A stretch of 64,000 nucleotides of DNA from positions 570,783 to 634,782 of the forward strand of contig NZ_BOSG01000002.1 of NCBI RefSeq assembly GCF_018403225.1, read 5' to 3'. The stretch comes from Paenibacillus sp. J23TS9 (lineage in GTDB: Bacteria; Bacillota; Bacilli; Paenibacillales; Paenibacillaceae). The notes under the pieces are model-generated. The model was not told where the DNA came from, did no database searches, and was given only the letters and a program-made list of their open reading frames with translations. A program made the position numbers and the translations under genes. Positions 9,175 to 18,016 of this stretch are shown one piece after another. Every line of letters starts with the position of its first letter. Position 1 is the first letter of the stretch.

Positions 9175-10833
9175 CTATTTCTTCATCAGCATATGCTCTT
9201 TAATCTTACCGTTGATCCAATCCCGCTTCGACAGAATCCAATCCGCATTCCTCGGATAGCAGCTGAATGTGATCGGCTCATCCAAGCCCTCATCCAGCGC
9301 CGCGAGTACCTCATCCCGTCCCATCAGTTCCTCCAGCAGGCGCAGCGCGCGCAAATCCTGCAGCGCCTCGTACATAACCTCCATCCGGATCGATTCGATC
9401 GGGCCGTCCTCGCCCGGATACACCAGGTAGGCGTCGCCGGAAGGGAAGGCACCCCCTGCATCCGTCACGCGGAACGGGTCGATAACCTGCTTGGAATACT
9501 GCGTATACCAGAAGTTATACCCCCAGTGCAGGAATCCGGCCGCATCGTATTTGTACAATTGGTAACCGAGTATCCGGTTGCGTGCAGACGGCATGCTGAA
9601 GAAGCGGTTGGATACATCCCTGTACTGTGATACGCAGTAATACGTCCACAGCGGCGTGACCCCGTGCTCCAGGAAAGGCTCGATGTGATTGTTGGCCGGG
9701 ATCGGGTTCTCCACCAAACCCTTTTCATAGAAGTCGTAATCCGACAGCGCGTCGATGATGGGAAATCCCTCGAGCAGATCCTTGACGATATTACGGGCGC
9801 TTTCGTAAGACTCCAGGTGATCCAGCGTCGGCTCATCGGAAATATGGAAATAGCTGCGGCTTTCCAGCCCGTTCTCCCGAATCCAGTCAACCAGCTGCGG
9901 CAGGAACTGATTCAGGAATGCACGATAGGCGTCGCCCGACGCGTCGGTCTCCCAGCCGAAGATGCGCTTCGCTTCGCCATCTGCGGTTGCCATGATTTTC
10001 GGCGCGTGCTTCGCCCCCCACTGCGTGAACAGATGCGAGAATTCGAAATACTCGATGCCGCATTCGTTACACAGCTCCACCCATCTTTTCAGGCGGTCAA
10101 ACCCGAAACGGAACTGATTCTCCCCCGTCACCTCGACATCGACCAATTGCACGGTCGGCCGTTCCCCTCCGACTTCCGTATCGAGCGGAGGCGTGAAGAG
10201 TGGCGTCAGCAGCATATTGATGCCGTGATCCACCGCGGTTTGTATGTACTGTTTCAGGAGCTCCCAGTGTCTTTCGCTGAACGCATCCGTATGATAGTGC
10301 GTCGTCAGGCAATCCGTGTGAAACCACTGCGTATGCAGAAGCTGCTGCTTCGGCAGCTGTGCCCCGATGATCTCCAGTTCAAAGCGTTCCTTTGCCAGCT
10401 CCTCTCCCGATTCCGTCACGAAACGCACCACGATCGGGTACAGGCCAGGTTCAAGCTCGTTCTTCGGATTTACCGTGATCCAAATCGAACGCCATTGCGC
10501 CGGATATGCACGCACGCCGTCTTCATTCAGCGGCAGCAGCGGATCCGGATACAGGCCAGGCGTGGTCCGCAGCATGTTGTCGTCATGATCGCCCTGCACA
10601 GGGTACTCCGATGGCGACAGACCGACGCTGCGCAGCGTGATGTAATCCCCGATTTCGGACTCGACCTTCACATGAATCGACGGAATCCAATGCTGCGACC
10701 GATAGGCCACCTGGTACGAGAAGACCTCATTCTGGAGTGCCGCTCCCTTGACGACTTCCGTCTCCTGCAGCTCCTCATCAGGAAATACCTTCACTAAAGA
10801 ATGGACAATACGGGTTTCGAATTTCTGCGTCAT
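9175..10833 (-). CDS. GH123-like glycosidase (DUF4091 domain)
   Basis: 552 residues, no signal peptide, so probably cytoplasmic. An N-terminal beta-sandwich region (about 1-160) precedes a (beta/alpha)8-type domain. The motif YFHISDEPTLD near residue 332 carries the adjacent Asp-Glu pair used by GH123 beta-N-acetylgalactosaminidases in substrate-assisted catalysis. GH123 enzymes are known from Paenibacillus, but substrate specificity cannot be read here. The start overlaps the stop of the response-regulator gene by 4 bp, so the enzyme is translationally coupled to the regulatory genes, an unusual place for an enzyme. It could degrade the glycan taken up by the upstream transporter. Confidence 0.8.
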   Translation of the reverse strand: MTQKFETRIVHSLVKVFPDEELQETEVVKGAALQNEVFSYQVAYRSQHWIPSIHVKVESEIGDYITLRSVGLSPSEYPVQGDHDDNMLRTTPGLYPDPLLPLNEDGVRAYPAQWRSIWITVNPKNELEPGLYPIVVRFVTESGEELAKERFELEIIGAQLPKQQLLHTQWFHTDCLTTHYHTDAFSERHWELLKQYIQTAVDHGINMLLTPLFTPPLDTEVGGERPTVQLVDVEVTGENQFRFGFDRLKRWVELCNECGIEYFEFSHLFTQWGAKHAPKIMATADGEAKRIFGWETDASGDAYRAFLNQFLPQLVDWIRENGLESRSYFHISDEPTLDHLESYESARNIVKDLLEGFPIIDALSDYDFYEKGLVENPIPANNHIEPFLEHGVTPLWTYYCVSQYRDVSNRFFSMPSARNRILGYQLYKYDAAGFLHWGYNFWYTQYSKQVIDPFRVTDAGGAFPSGDAYLVYPGEDGPIESIRMEVMYEALQDLRALRLLEELMGRDEVLAALDEGLDEPITFSCYPRNADWILSKRDWINGKIKEHMLMKK

Positions 10834-12260
10834 ACATTACATCCTCCCTTCATATCCTCCCGGTACTGCGTGGGGGTCTTGCCAATGATCTTTTTGAAAA
10901 TCTTCGCAAAGTAAAAATAGTTCGGGTACCCGGACTGCTCCGAAATCTCGTAAATGGAGAGCCGGGAACGACTTAACAGCTGGCACGCATAGGCAATCCT
11001 CTTATCCGTCACATATTGCAGAAAGGTGGTATTCACCATTTTTCGGAACAGCTGGCTTAAATAGCTGGGATTCACGTAGAACTGCTCTGAAATGCTTTTG
11101 AGCGATACATCATCTGTGAAGTGGCCATCCAGATAACGCAGAATATCCTGCAGTGTTTCATTCTTTACCTGCCCTAACTCTCCAGCCAGCTCGCTACGAT
11201 GCGAGGATAAATTCCTGATCTCGTTCATCATATTCGCGAGGGTCCCATACTTTTCTACCAATTGCTCAAAGCTGTGAATATATTCATCCTGCTCGACTTG
11301 ACCGCTGTACATGAGGAAGAACGTATTATAAAAGCGCAGTGCATCCTGAATATCTACCGTGCCCTGTTCAGCATGCTGCATAAACATATCGCAGGCTCTG
11401 GATGCCTGCTCCAGATTGAACTGATTCCCCATTTGCTGGAATAGCTCCTTAATCTCCGGCCACAGGCGTTCAGTAACAGGCATAAACGGTCCCTTCCGTC
11501 CCGTAATAAAACACTGGTATGATGCAATCTCCGCTTCCTGATAGGCGCAGCGGAGCTGGCCAATATCCGTAATACGCCTGGAACAGCCGAAGCCCTTAAT
11601 ATCCGGGAGTATGGATAATCCTACTGTAAGATCGTGATCCATGCTGCCTTCTAGCCCAGCTTCCAGCAAATACATCGTTTCCTGCTTACCCGTGCGTACG
11701 CGGATATGCGGAACGGAGATACTCCGCAGCTCCTGATCCTCGCCCATGACAGCAACTACGATCATCCCTTGTTCCCTGTTCCAGGAAAGACCCATACGCA
11801 CAAGCAGTTCATCAGCGTATCCCTCATGCTCCAGCCGATCCGACATCAAATACAGCAGCTCCATTTGCAGAAGAAGCTCCTTCTCCTGCTGCATCGCTCT
11901 GAACCGGATGAGCAGACTCGCCATCTCCTCCTCCTCGAACGGCTTCAGACAATACCCGATCGCGCCTGCATTGAGTGCCTGCTGGGCATATTGGAATTCG
12001 GCGTGACCGCTGGATACGATGAACCGGGTATCCAAGCCCAAGCGGTTTACCTCGCGGATCAGCTCCAGACCATCCATGCCCGGCATACGGACATCCGTGA
12101 TCACCAGATGGGGCCGGAGCTCCTGAATCGCCTTCAGGCCCAGGATCCCGTTCATGGCTTCTCCAACCACTTCATATCCGTATGAATCCCAGTCTACAGA
12201 ACGGCGGATATCTTTCAAGACCCATTTTTCATCATCGACCATGACAATCTTATACTTCAT
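10830..12260 (-). CDS. AraC-type response regulator (YesN-like)
   Basis: 476 residues. Receiver domain with D9-D10, phosphoacceptor D56 in ITDVRMPGMDGLE and the YCLKPF lysine motif; C-terminal AraC helix-turn-helix region (DVSLKSISEQFYVNPSYLS to KTPTQYREDMK). It overlaps the kinase gene upstream and the GH123-like gene downstream by 4 bp each. Its position in the operon makes it the probable activator of the two promoters that share the bipartite element near 17857-17899 and 21062-21104. That link is inference from layout. Confidence 0.93.
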   Translation of the reverse strand: MKYKIVMVDDEKWVLKDIRRSVDWDSYGYEVVGEAMNGILGLKAIQELRPHLVITDVRMPGMDGLELIREVNRLGLDTRFIVSSGHAEFQYAQQALNAGAIGYCLKPFEEEEMASLLIRFRAMQQEKELLLQMELLYLMSDRLEHEGYADELLVRMGLSWNREQGMIVVAVMGEDQELRSISVPHIRVRTGKQETMYLLEAGLEGSMDHDLTVGLSILPDIKGFGCSRRITDIGQLRCAYQEAEIASYQCFITGRKGPFMPVTERLWPEIKELFQQMGNQFNLEQASRACDMFMQHAEQGTVDIQDALRFYNTFFLMYSGQVEQDEYIHSFEQLVEKYGTLANMMNEIRNLSSHRSELAGELGQVKNETLQDILRYLDGHFTDDVSLKSISEQFYVNPSYLSQLFRKMVNTTFLQYVTDKRIAYACQLLSRSRLSIYEISEQSGYPNYFYFAKIFKKIIGKTPTQYREDMKGGCNV

Positions 12261-14164
12261 GCATCATCACCCCGATTTGCCAATATAGTCAGGTATACCT
12301 CCGTGCCCGCAGAAGGCGAGCTCCTGAGCACCAATCCGGAACCGCTTCCATAAGTCAATTGCAGCCTTCTGTGGACGTTCATCAGCCCCAGGCTGTGATT
12401 CTCGGTCGTTCCGGGTTCCCGCTCCGCGTGTCCCGATAGCGCCTGCTGAAGCTGCGCAAGTTTATCCGGCGGAATGCCCTCGCCGTCATCCTTGACCCAG
12501 AGCACGGTAGCCCCCTGCCCGTTGTCGCATCCGCCGATCCGGAGAGTGCCCTTATCCATTTTCCGTTCCAAACCGTGGGATAAAGCATTCTCGACGATGG
12601 GCTGCAAAATCATCTTGATGATCCTGCGGTCGTACAACTGCGGATCCACGTCATAATAGACGTCAAAGCGATCCTCGAAACGGAACTGCTGGATTTTGAC
12701 GTAAGATTTCACGATTTCCAGCTCCTCGCGCAGCGTTACCCGCTCCGCGCCCTTGATGCTGTATTTGTAAATCTGGCTGAGGGCGCCGGTAATTTCCACG
12801 AATTGCGGTATGCCAAGCTCGGCGGCCAACCCTTTCATGGATGCGAGGGTATTGTACAAAAAATGCGGATTAACCTGATGCTTGAGATAGGAAAGCTCCG
12901 CCGTCTGCTTGGACAACTCCAGCTCGTAGATCCGCATGCGCGAGTCCACCGCTTCTTCCGTCAGGTCGTCAATCGCTTCGATCATTTCATTGAATTTGCC
13001 CGCCATGATTTTAATTTCCAGATAACCGTCCAGCTTGATCTCGGTTCTTTCTTTCTGAAACTGTCCCATCTTCAAGGCGTTGATGGCCCGGATGAACATG
13101 CGGATGGGGGACACGATATTTCTTCCGAACACGATCGCCATGAAGATCAAAGCCGGAACGGTTAAAGCAAGAATGAACATGTAGACCTTCCGAATGTCCG
13201 TCATTCCGCGCAGCAGTTCCTTTTCGGAAATGACGTTGATAATCTTCCCTTCGATATCCGGCAAATCGACCATCCGCACGATATGGCGGGTATGCTGTTG
13301 ATCGTAGAATACGTAGTTTCCGCTGCCGGCCTCTTCCAGCTGATCCAGCGCATAGATCTCTCCGATATGTCCGCCGCCGCTGGCCGCGACGATGACGTTG
13401 TTCCGGTCGAGGACGTAAATTTTGCCGAAGGCATTCTTATATACCTCTTCCATATTGGAGATGAAGGAGGAGGGCTGCATGAATACAACCATGTACCCCA
13501 GTCGTCTGCCCACCGTCGAGGTCGGCATGGCATTGTTAATGGGAAGCCCCACAAGAAAATATTGATTATCCTTGTCCCCGTTATCGATGAGCCCCTTATA
13601 ATAAGGATTCGAGCCGCTGTATCCCTTCGATTTCATCTCTTCAATGGTCTTCAGAACGGCTTCCCGCTTCTGCCGATCGAACATCAGGTTAAAATTACTG
13701 CCGCCCGTCCCCATAATCGTCACGTCCGTGATCCCTTCGCGGAGTGAGCTATACCGGGCTACTAGGGTATCCGTCTGCTTGTACAGCTCGTATCTCCACG
13801 GGGACTGGTCCTCGGTCTCCAGCAGATACTGCTGTACCGATTCGTTATAAGCCATCCCTTGGATCAAGCGGTTGGTTGCCGTATTCTGCGCGGAAATATG
13901 CTGCCTGATCTTGTTCAGAAGCAGGTAAGAATAATCGCTGTTCTGGTGATACAGCCACCTCGATGTAAACATATAGGCTGTGGCCATCACCGCAAAGAGC
14001 AGCAGCATAAAGGCCAGAATAATAAGAAACAGCTGCCGCCGGATCGGCAGTGCTTTGATGTAGTGCAACAAGAGGCGGCTCCCCCTCCGTGTGATGTTCC
14101 AGGACAAGTTTAAGTTCCTGATATTTCCTCCCATTATCGCATACATTCGCCCCTGAATATGCAA
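12257..14164 (-). CDS. sensor histidine kinase (YesM-like)
   Basis: About 635 residues if started at TTG 14164. Membrane segments lie near residues 45-68 and 325-347 with an extracellular sensing domain between them, followed by a HAMP region, the His_kinase motif HQVNPHFLYNTL and an HATPase domain (PIVENALSHGLE, KDDGEGIP). The start is uncertain: TTG 14164 has AGAGGAAG upstream, but that sequence is the 3' arm of a strong hairpin (14169-14199). ATG 14146 and TTG 14071 (after GGAGGGGG) are alternatives, and the last would begin just before the first membrane helix. Partner of the downstream regulator. Confidence 0.9.
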   Translation of the reverse strand: MHIQGRMYAIMGGNIRNLNLSWNITRRGSRLLLHYIKALPIRRQLFLIILAFMLLLFAVMATAYMFTSRWLYHQNSDYSYLLLNKIRQHISAQNTATNRLIQGMAYNESVQQYLLETEDQSPWRYELYKQTDTLVARYSSLREGITDVTIMGTGGSNFNLMFDRQKREAVLKTIEEMKSKGYSGSNPYYKGLIDNGDKDNQYFLVGLPINNAMPTSTVGRRLGYMVVFMQPSSFISNMEEVYKNAFGKIYVLDRNNVIVAASGGGHIGEIYALDQLEEAGSGNYVFYDQQHTRHIVRMVDLPDIEGKIINVISEKELLRGMTDIRKVYMFILALTVPALIFMAIVFGRNIVSPIRMFIRAINALKMGQFQKERTEIKLDGYLEIKIMAGKFNEMIEAIDDLTEEAVDSRMRIYELELSKQTAELSYLKHQVNPHFLYNTLASMKGLAAELGIPQFVEITGALSQIYKYSIKGAERVTLREELEIVKSYVKIQQFRFEDRFDVYYDVDPQLYDRRIIKMILQPIVENALSHGLERKMDKGTLRIGGCDNGQGATVLWVKDDGEGIPPDKLAQLQQALSGHAEREPGTTENHSLGLMNVHRRLQLTYGSGSGLVLRSSPSAGTEVYLTILANRGDDA

Positions 14165-14168
14165 TAAA

Positions 14169-14199
14169 CTTCCTCTGCAGGCATAGCCTGCAGAGGAAG
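14169..14199 (-). promoter_or_regulatory. 14-bp perfect hairpin between binding-protein and kinase genes
   Basis: CTTCCTCTGCAGGC and GCCTGCAGAGGAAG pair perfectly around a 3-base loop. Only a weak T-run follows (TTTATTGC), so complete termination is unlikely. In this place, after the binding-protein gene and before the kinase gene, it could stabilise the upstream mRNA or act as a partial terminator so that the lipoprotein is made in excess. It also contains the Shine-Dalgarno of one possible kinase start. Confidence 0.75.
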
Positions 14200-14220
14200 C
14201 GACTCACGGAGCAGTACGGA

Positions 14221-15876
14221 CTATGGCTTGATGCCCATTTCCGCCGCTTTGTCATTCACTTCTTTAATGGCTTCGTTCAATCCCTTCGCTTCATAACCCT
14301 TCAGGACCGTTCCCCACATTTTGGCCGGGTCTTCTTTACCGATAACGACCTTCGTAATATCATCGACAAATTTGATGCCCATGACTTTATCCTTTGCCGG
14401 CGTCGACATCAGCTTGATATCGAAAGCCGTCGGGATCGGCTTGGCTTCGCTTGTGAGCTTTTTATACGCCTCATCCACCTTATCCACGAGCGCATCGCCG
14501 AACTGCATCCGTTTCACGCTGTCCTCCAGGTAGGTGTCCTCGCGCCATCTTGCCACCATGGCGATCACCTGCTGGGAAGGGTATACATCCTTCAGCGCCT
14601 TCATCGAGCCCGTCTTGGCGTCAACCGGACGGGTAACGACGATTTTGTCGCCCTCCTTCTTGTAATCCTTGCCTTCAAAGCCGTACCGCACGAGCATGTC
14701 GCCTTCCGGTGACAGCAGGAAATCATACATTTTCAAGATACGATCCATCTTTGCATCGTCGACTTTGGCACTGAAATAACTTTCCGACCAGAAGGAGGTC
14801 TGCACGAACCGGTACGTATTTCCATCCTCATCCGGCCATACCGGCAAAATTTCCACCGCGTCCTCAAATTTTACGTCATGATCGTATTTGGCCCAGATCG
14901 TCTGCATATTTTGCAGCTTGGCGATGGAGATTTGACTGAACAAGGCACCCGCTTTATTTTGAGCGAACTTCTCAAGCCCGTCATCGTTTTTAAGCAGCGG
15001 GAAATCCGGGTCCAGCGCTCCGCTCGCATACAAATCGCGAACCTGCGTCAAGCCCTTGACCATCTTGGCGGAAGCGACGCTCGGCATCCACTTCCCATCC
15101 TCATATACCCAGCCTTCATTGCTGTACTGCGGAATTTCCGGCATCAGCACGGTATCGAGGAACGAGGGCAGGCGAAGCGTGGCACCGACGGTATCCTTCT
15201 TCCCGTTTCCGTCCGGATCGCCCTCCACGAACTTCTTCAGCATGTTTTTGTAATCCTCGTACGTCTTAGGCGTGTCGATGTTCAGCTTCTTCATCCAATC
15301 CTTGCGAACGACGAGTCCGCGCTCCATCACCCATTCATCCGTGGAATCGAAGGTCAGTCTCGGAATCATATAGAACTTGCCGTTTACCTTCAGAGGCTGA
15401 ACATCCGGTTGGTCCATCACCTTTTTCACGTTCGGGTACTTGCTCAGATCATCCGGCAGCGGGCGGATAATGCCCTGTTCGATCCACTGGTTGTATGTAG
15501 CCGTATTGAACATGTCGTTGGCAATAATATCCGGTAATTCATCCGCAGCGGCCCACAGCCGGAACTTCTCCTGGTAGTCAGACCAGCTCACGTTTTTGGG
15601 CTTGAGCGTGATATTGAAGTCACCCTCCACCTTCTTCAGAAGTTCATCGCTGTCCCGGTTCGTAAAAGCTTTGTCGGCATCCCACATGCCAATGCTGATA
15701 TCCAGCTTTTTGCTGTCGTCGGCTGGTGTTTCCGCCTTCGTTCCACCTGATTCCTTCGTTCCGTCATTGGTTGTGCCTGCTTCCTCCGTCTTACCGCCGC
15801 CGCACGCTGCCAGCGAAAAAACCATCAGCAGCGAGACGGCGCTTGTTGCAAGCTTGCCGAATTTTTTTGTCTCCAT
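14221..15876 (-). CDS. extracellular solute-binding lipoprotein of a sugar ABC transporter (LipO-like)
   Basis: 551 residues. Signal peptide with lipobox FSLAAC gives a membrane-anchored lipoprotein; a Gly/Thr/Glu-rich linker follows, then a solute-binding domain of the large type found with LplB/YtcP-type permeases (oligosaccharide uptake). ATG 15876 is preceded by GGGAGGT. It is the third gene of the operon after two permeases, and no ATPase is encoded nearby; in this family a shared MsmX-type ATPase normally energises transport. The substrate is unknown; the accompanying glycosidase and beta-helix protein suggest a plant or glycan polysaccharide fragment. Confidence 0.92.
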   Translation of the reverse strand: METKKFGKLATSAVSLLMVFSLAACGGGKTEEAGTTNDGTKESGGTKAETPADDSKKLDISIGMWDADKAFTNRDSDELLKKVEGDFNITLKPKNVSWSDYQEKFRLWAAADELPDIIANDMFNTATYNQWIEQGIIRPLPDDLSKYPNVKKVMDQPDVQPLKVNGKFYMIPRLTFDSTDEWVMERGLVVRKDWMKKLNIDTPKTYEDYKNMLKKFVEGDPDGNGKKDTVGATLRLPSFLDTVLMPEIPQYSNEGWVYEDGKWMPSVASAKMVKGLTQVRDLYASGALDPDFPLLKNDDGLEKFAQNKAGALFSQISIAKLQNMQTIWAKYDHDVKFEDAVEILPVWPDEDGNTYRFVQTSFWSESYFSAKVDDAKMDRILKMYDFLLSPEGDMLVRYGFEGKDYKKEGDKIVVTRPVDAKTGSMKALKDVYPSQQVIAMVARWREDTYLEDSVKRMQFGDALVDKVDEAYKKLTSEAKPIPTAFDIKLMSTPAKDKVMGIKFVDDITKVVIGKEDPAKMWGTVLKGYEAKGLNEAIKEVNDKAAEMGIKP

Positions 15877-15929
15877 AACCGGACCTCCCTTTTTTATTTG
15901 ATTTATGGATTATGGCCAGCAGGCCGCAA

Positions 15930-16805
15930 TCACTCTTTTAATGATCCGATCATGACCCCAGCTGAGAAAAAGCGCTGAAGGAACGGATAAATACACATGA
16001 CTGGCAGCATTGTAACAACAACCGTCGCCATTTTGAGCCCTTCTGGATAGGTATTTCGCATTTCGGATGCAACAGAAGCCGCGTAGGCGTTGTTCAGCAT
16101 TTTATTGACATCGACCAGCATCTCTCTCAAGTATAGCTGCATCGGAAACTTGTTCGTTTCGGATATATACAGGAGTGCACTCCACCATTCATTCCAGCGA
16201 TCCACCGCATAGAACAGGGTAATGGCAGCAATCGTCGGCATAGAAATGGGGAGCACGATCCGGAGCAGGACCTGTATGTCGTTCGCTCCATCTATTTTGG
16301 CCGATTCCTCCAGTGCCTCGGGTACCGTCCGGAAATAGCTCAGCATAATAATTAGATAGAAGGTATTGATCGCGAGCGGCAAAATCATGGACATGACGTT
16401 ATTGATCAGGCCCAGCTGTTTAACTGTCAGATAGATCGGGATCAATCCCCCATTAAACAACATCGTGATCAGAATGCCAACAAGGAAGGCATTCTTGCCT
16501 GGCAGATGCTTTTTAGACAGAGCATAGGCACCGACGGTAGTCAGCGCAATATTGATCAGCGTACCGACAATGGTGACGAATCCCGATATGCCCAGCGCCC
16601 TAAATACAGTTGCTCCCGAAAAAATATACTTGTACGAGCTCAGGTCAAAGGATGTCGGGATTAAATAGATAGCTTGCTTGGCGATGGCTCCCGGGTTAGC
16701 AAATGAGATTAACACCACATTGTACATGGGAACCAGTATCAGCACGGCTACGATGATAAGAATAAGGTGGATGATGACGTTCGGCCAGCCTCTTTTTTCA
16801 ACCAT
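15930..16805 (-). CDS. carbohydrate ABC transporter permease (LplC/YtcP type)
   Basis: 291 residues with about six membrane segments. The EAA loop that contacts the ATPase is visible around ALEESAKIDGANDIQVLLRI. The start codon follows the stop of the previous permease with no gap; the Shine-Dalgarno GGAGGG lies inside the previous gene. Forms a heterodimeric channel with that permease. Confidence 0.92.
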   Translation of the reverse strand: MVEKRGWPNVIIHLILIIVAVLILVPMYNVVLISFANPGAIAKQAIYLIPTSFDLSSYKYIFSGATVFRALGISGFVTIVGTLINIALTTVGAYALSKKHLPGKNAFLVGILITMLFNGGLIPIYLTVKQLGLINNVMSMILPLAINTFYLIIMLSYFRTVPEALEESAKIDGANDIQVLLRIVLPISMPTIAAITLFYAVDRWNEWWSALLYISETNKFPMQLYLREMLVDVNKMLNNAYAASVASEMRNTYPEGLKMATVVVTMLPVMCIYPFLQRFFSAGVMIGSLKE

Positions 16806-17771
16806 TTACATTAGCCCTCCTTGACCCATACGTTTCACCGCCTGGTTGGCGACAATAAGTAGAATGCAGTTGATTGCGGATTTGAACACGCCGACTGCCG
16901 TTGAGAAGCTGAAGCTTCCGCCTTCATAGAACGTGGTCCGGTAGATGAAGGTATCGAGGATATCGGAAACCTCATAAACCCCCGGATGATACATGTTGAA
17001 GATCTGGTCGAATCCGGCTCCATTCATGATGTTACCGACCTGTAAAATAAAGAGTACAGCTGCCGTTCCCCGGATGGAGGGCCACGTAATTTTCAGCATG
17101 CGTTGAAAACGGTTCGCCCCGTCAATGCTTGCCGCTTCATAGAGTGCAGGGTCAATCCCTGCAATCGCAGCCAGATAAATGATCGTACCCCAGCCCATCT
17201 CCTTCCAGATGCTCGTTCCGAACAGCAAACCGCGAAAGGTGGAGGACTCCATGAGCAAATTCATTTTCGGCAGTCCGACATATTGCAGCAGCTGATTAAG
17301 TACGCCGGAGTCGCTCAGAAAGTTGATCAGAATACCCGAAACGATGACCCAAGACAGAAAATGCGGAAAGGTAAATACCGTCTGATAAAATCGTTTGGTG
17401 AGCGTTCGGCGGACTTCATTGAGCAGGAGAGCAAAAATAATTGGAATGGGAAACTCAATAACGATCCGCCCTGCGGCGAGAATAAGGGTATTCTTGAGCA
17501 CGTCGATAAACTGGGGAAGACTGAACATCGACTCAAATTGCTTGAGACCAACCCAGGGACTGCCCAGAATACCTTTGGAGAAGCTGTATTCCTTAAAAGC
17601 AATGATAATCCCATACATCGGGTAATAATGAAAGACGACATAATAAGCCACCAGCGGTAAAAGCAGGATATACAGATACCTGGCCTCCCACACATGCTTG
17701 GCCACAATATTTGTGGTACGCTTGGTGCCGGGCGGCGACCCTTTCGCTCCGTTCAGTTTGCTGTCTAACAT
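16806..17771 (-). CDS. carbohydrate ABC transporter permease (LplB/YteP type)
   Basis: 321 residues, six predicted membrane segments after a basic cytoplasmic N-terminus. EAA loop around ALYEAASIDGANRFQRMLKI. First gene of the transporter operon; its promoter has a cre site and the bipartite element. Confidence 0.92.
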   Translation of the reverse strand: MLDSKLNGAKGSPPGTKRTTNIVAKHVWEARYLYILLLPLVAYYVVFHYYPMYGIIIAFKEYSFSKGILGSPWVGLKQFESMFSLPQFIDVLKNTLILAAGRIVIEFPIPIIFALLLNEVRRTLTKRFYQTVFTFPHFLSWVIVSGILINFLSDSGVLNQLLQYVGLPKMNLLMESSTFRGLLFGTSIWKEMGWGTIIYLAAIAGIDPALYEAASIDGANRFQRMLKITWPSIRGTAAVLFILQVGNIMNGAGFDQIFNMYHPGVYEVSDILDTFIYRTTFYEGGSFSFSTAVGVFKSAINCILLIVANQAVKRMGQGGLM

Positions 17772-17813
17772 AGAGCCCCTCCTATCTCTTTCTACTACTC
17801 TTATTCCTCATTC

Positions 17814-17899
17814 TTGTTAGCGCTTACAACATAAATTATAGAAAATAATATGTAATCTTCGTATAGCGCTTTTTTAGGTGTTCTATGTCCGATTTTTAG
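17814..17899 (-). promoter_or_regulatory. transporter operon promoter: activator-type element, -10 and cre
   Basis: On the minus strand: CTAAAAATC (17891-17899), CTAAAAAA (17870-17877), ATACGAAG (17857-17864), 16 bp, TATAAT (17835-17840), 5 bp, then the cre site TTGTAAGCGCTAACAA (17814-17829). The cre matches WTGNAANCGNWNNCAW fully. No good -35 is seen, as expected for an activated promoter. The same parts recur at the same spacing at 21019-21104. Confidence 0.8.
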
Positions 17900-18016
17900 A
17901 TTGTGCTGGATGGGAACTCTAAAACAGGGAACGACCGTTTCCAATAAAAAAAGGGGAAGGACGGTTTAGCCTGATTGAATTCTCAGGTATGACCGAACTC
18001 CACCCTTGAAGGCTAG

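Noticed and set aside
9664..10797. 377-codon plus-strand ORF opposite the GH123-like gene
   Set aside because: Arg-rich translation typical of an antisense shadow in GC-rich DNA, no start signals.
14878..15537. 219-codon plus-strand ORF opposite the binding-protein gene
   Set aside because: Antisense shadow of a clear lipoprotein gene.
17925..17975. terminator-like sequence after the beta-helix gene
   Set aside because: The T-run lies before the 3' arm and the stem is weak, so it is not a convincing terminator.
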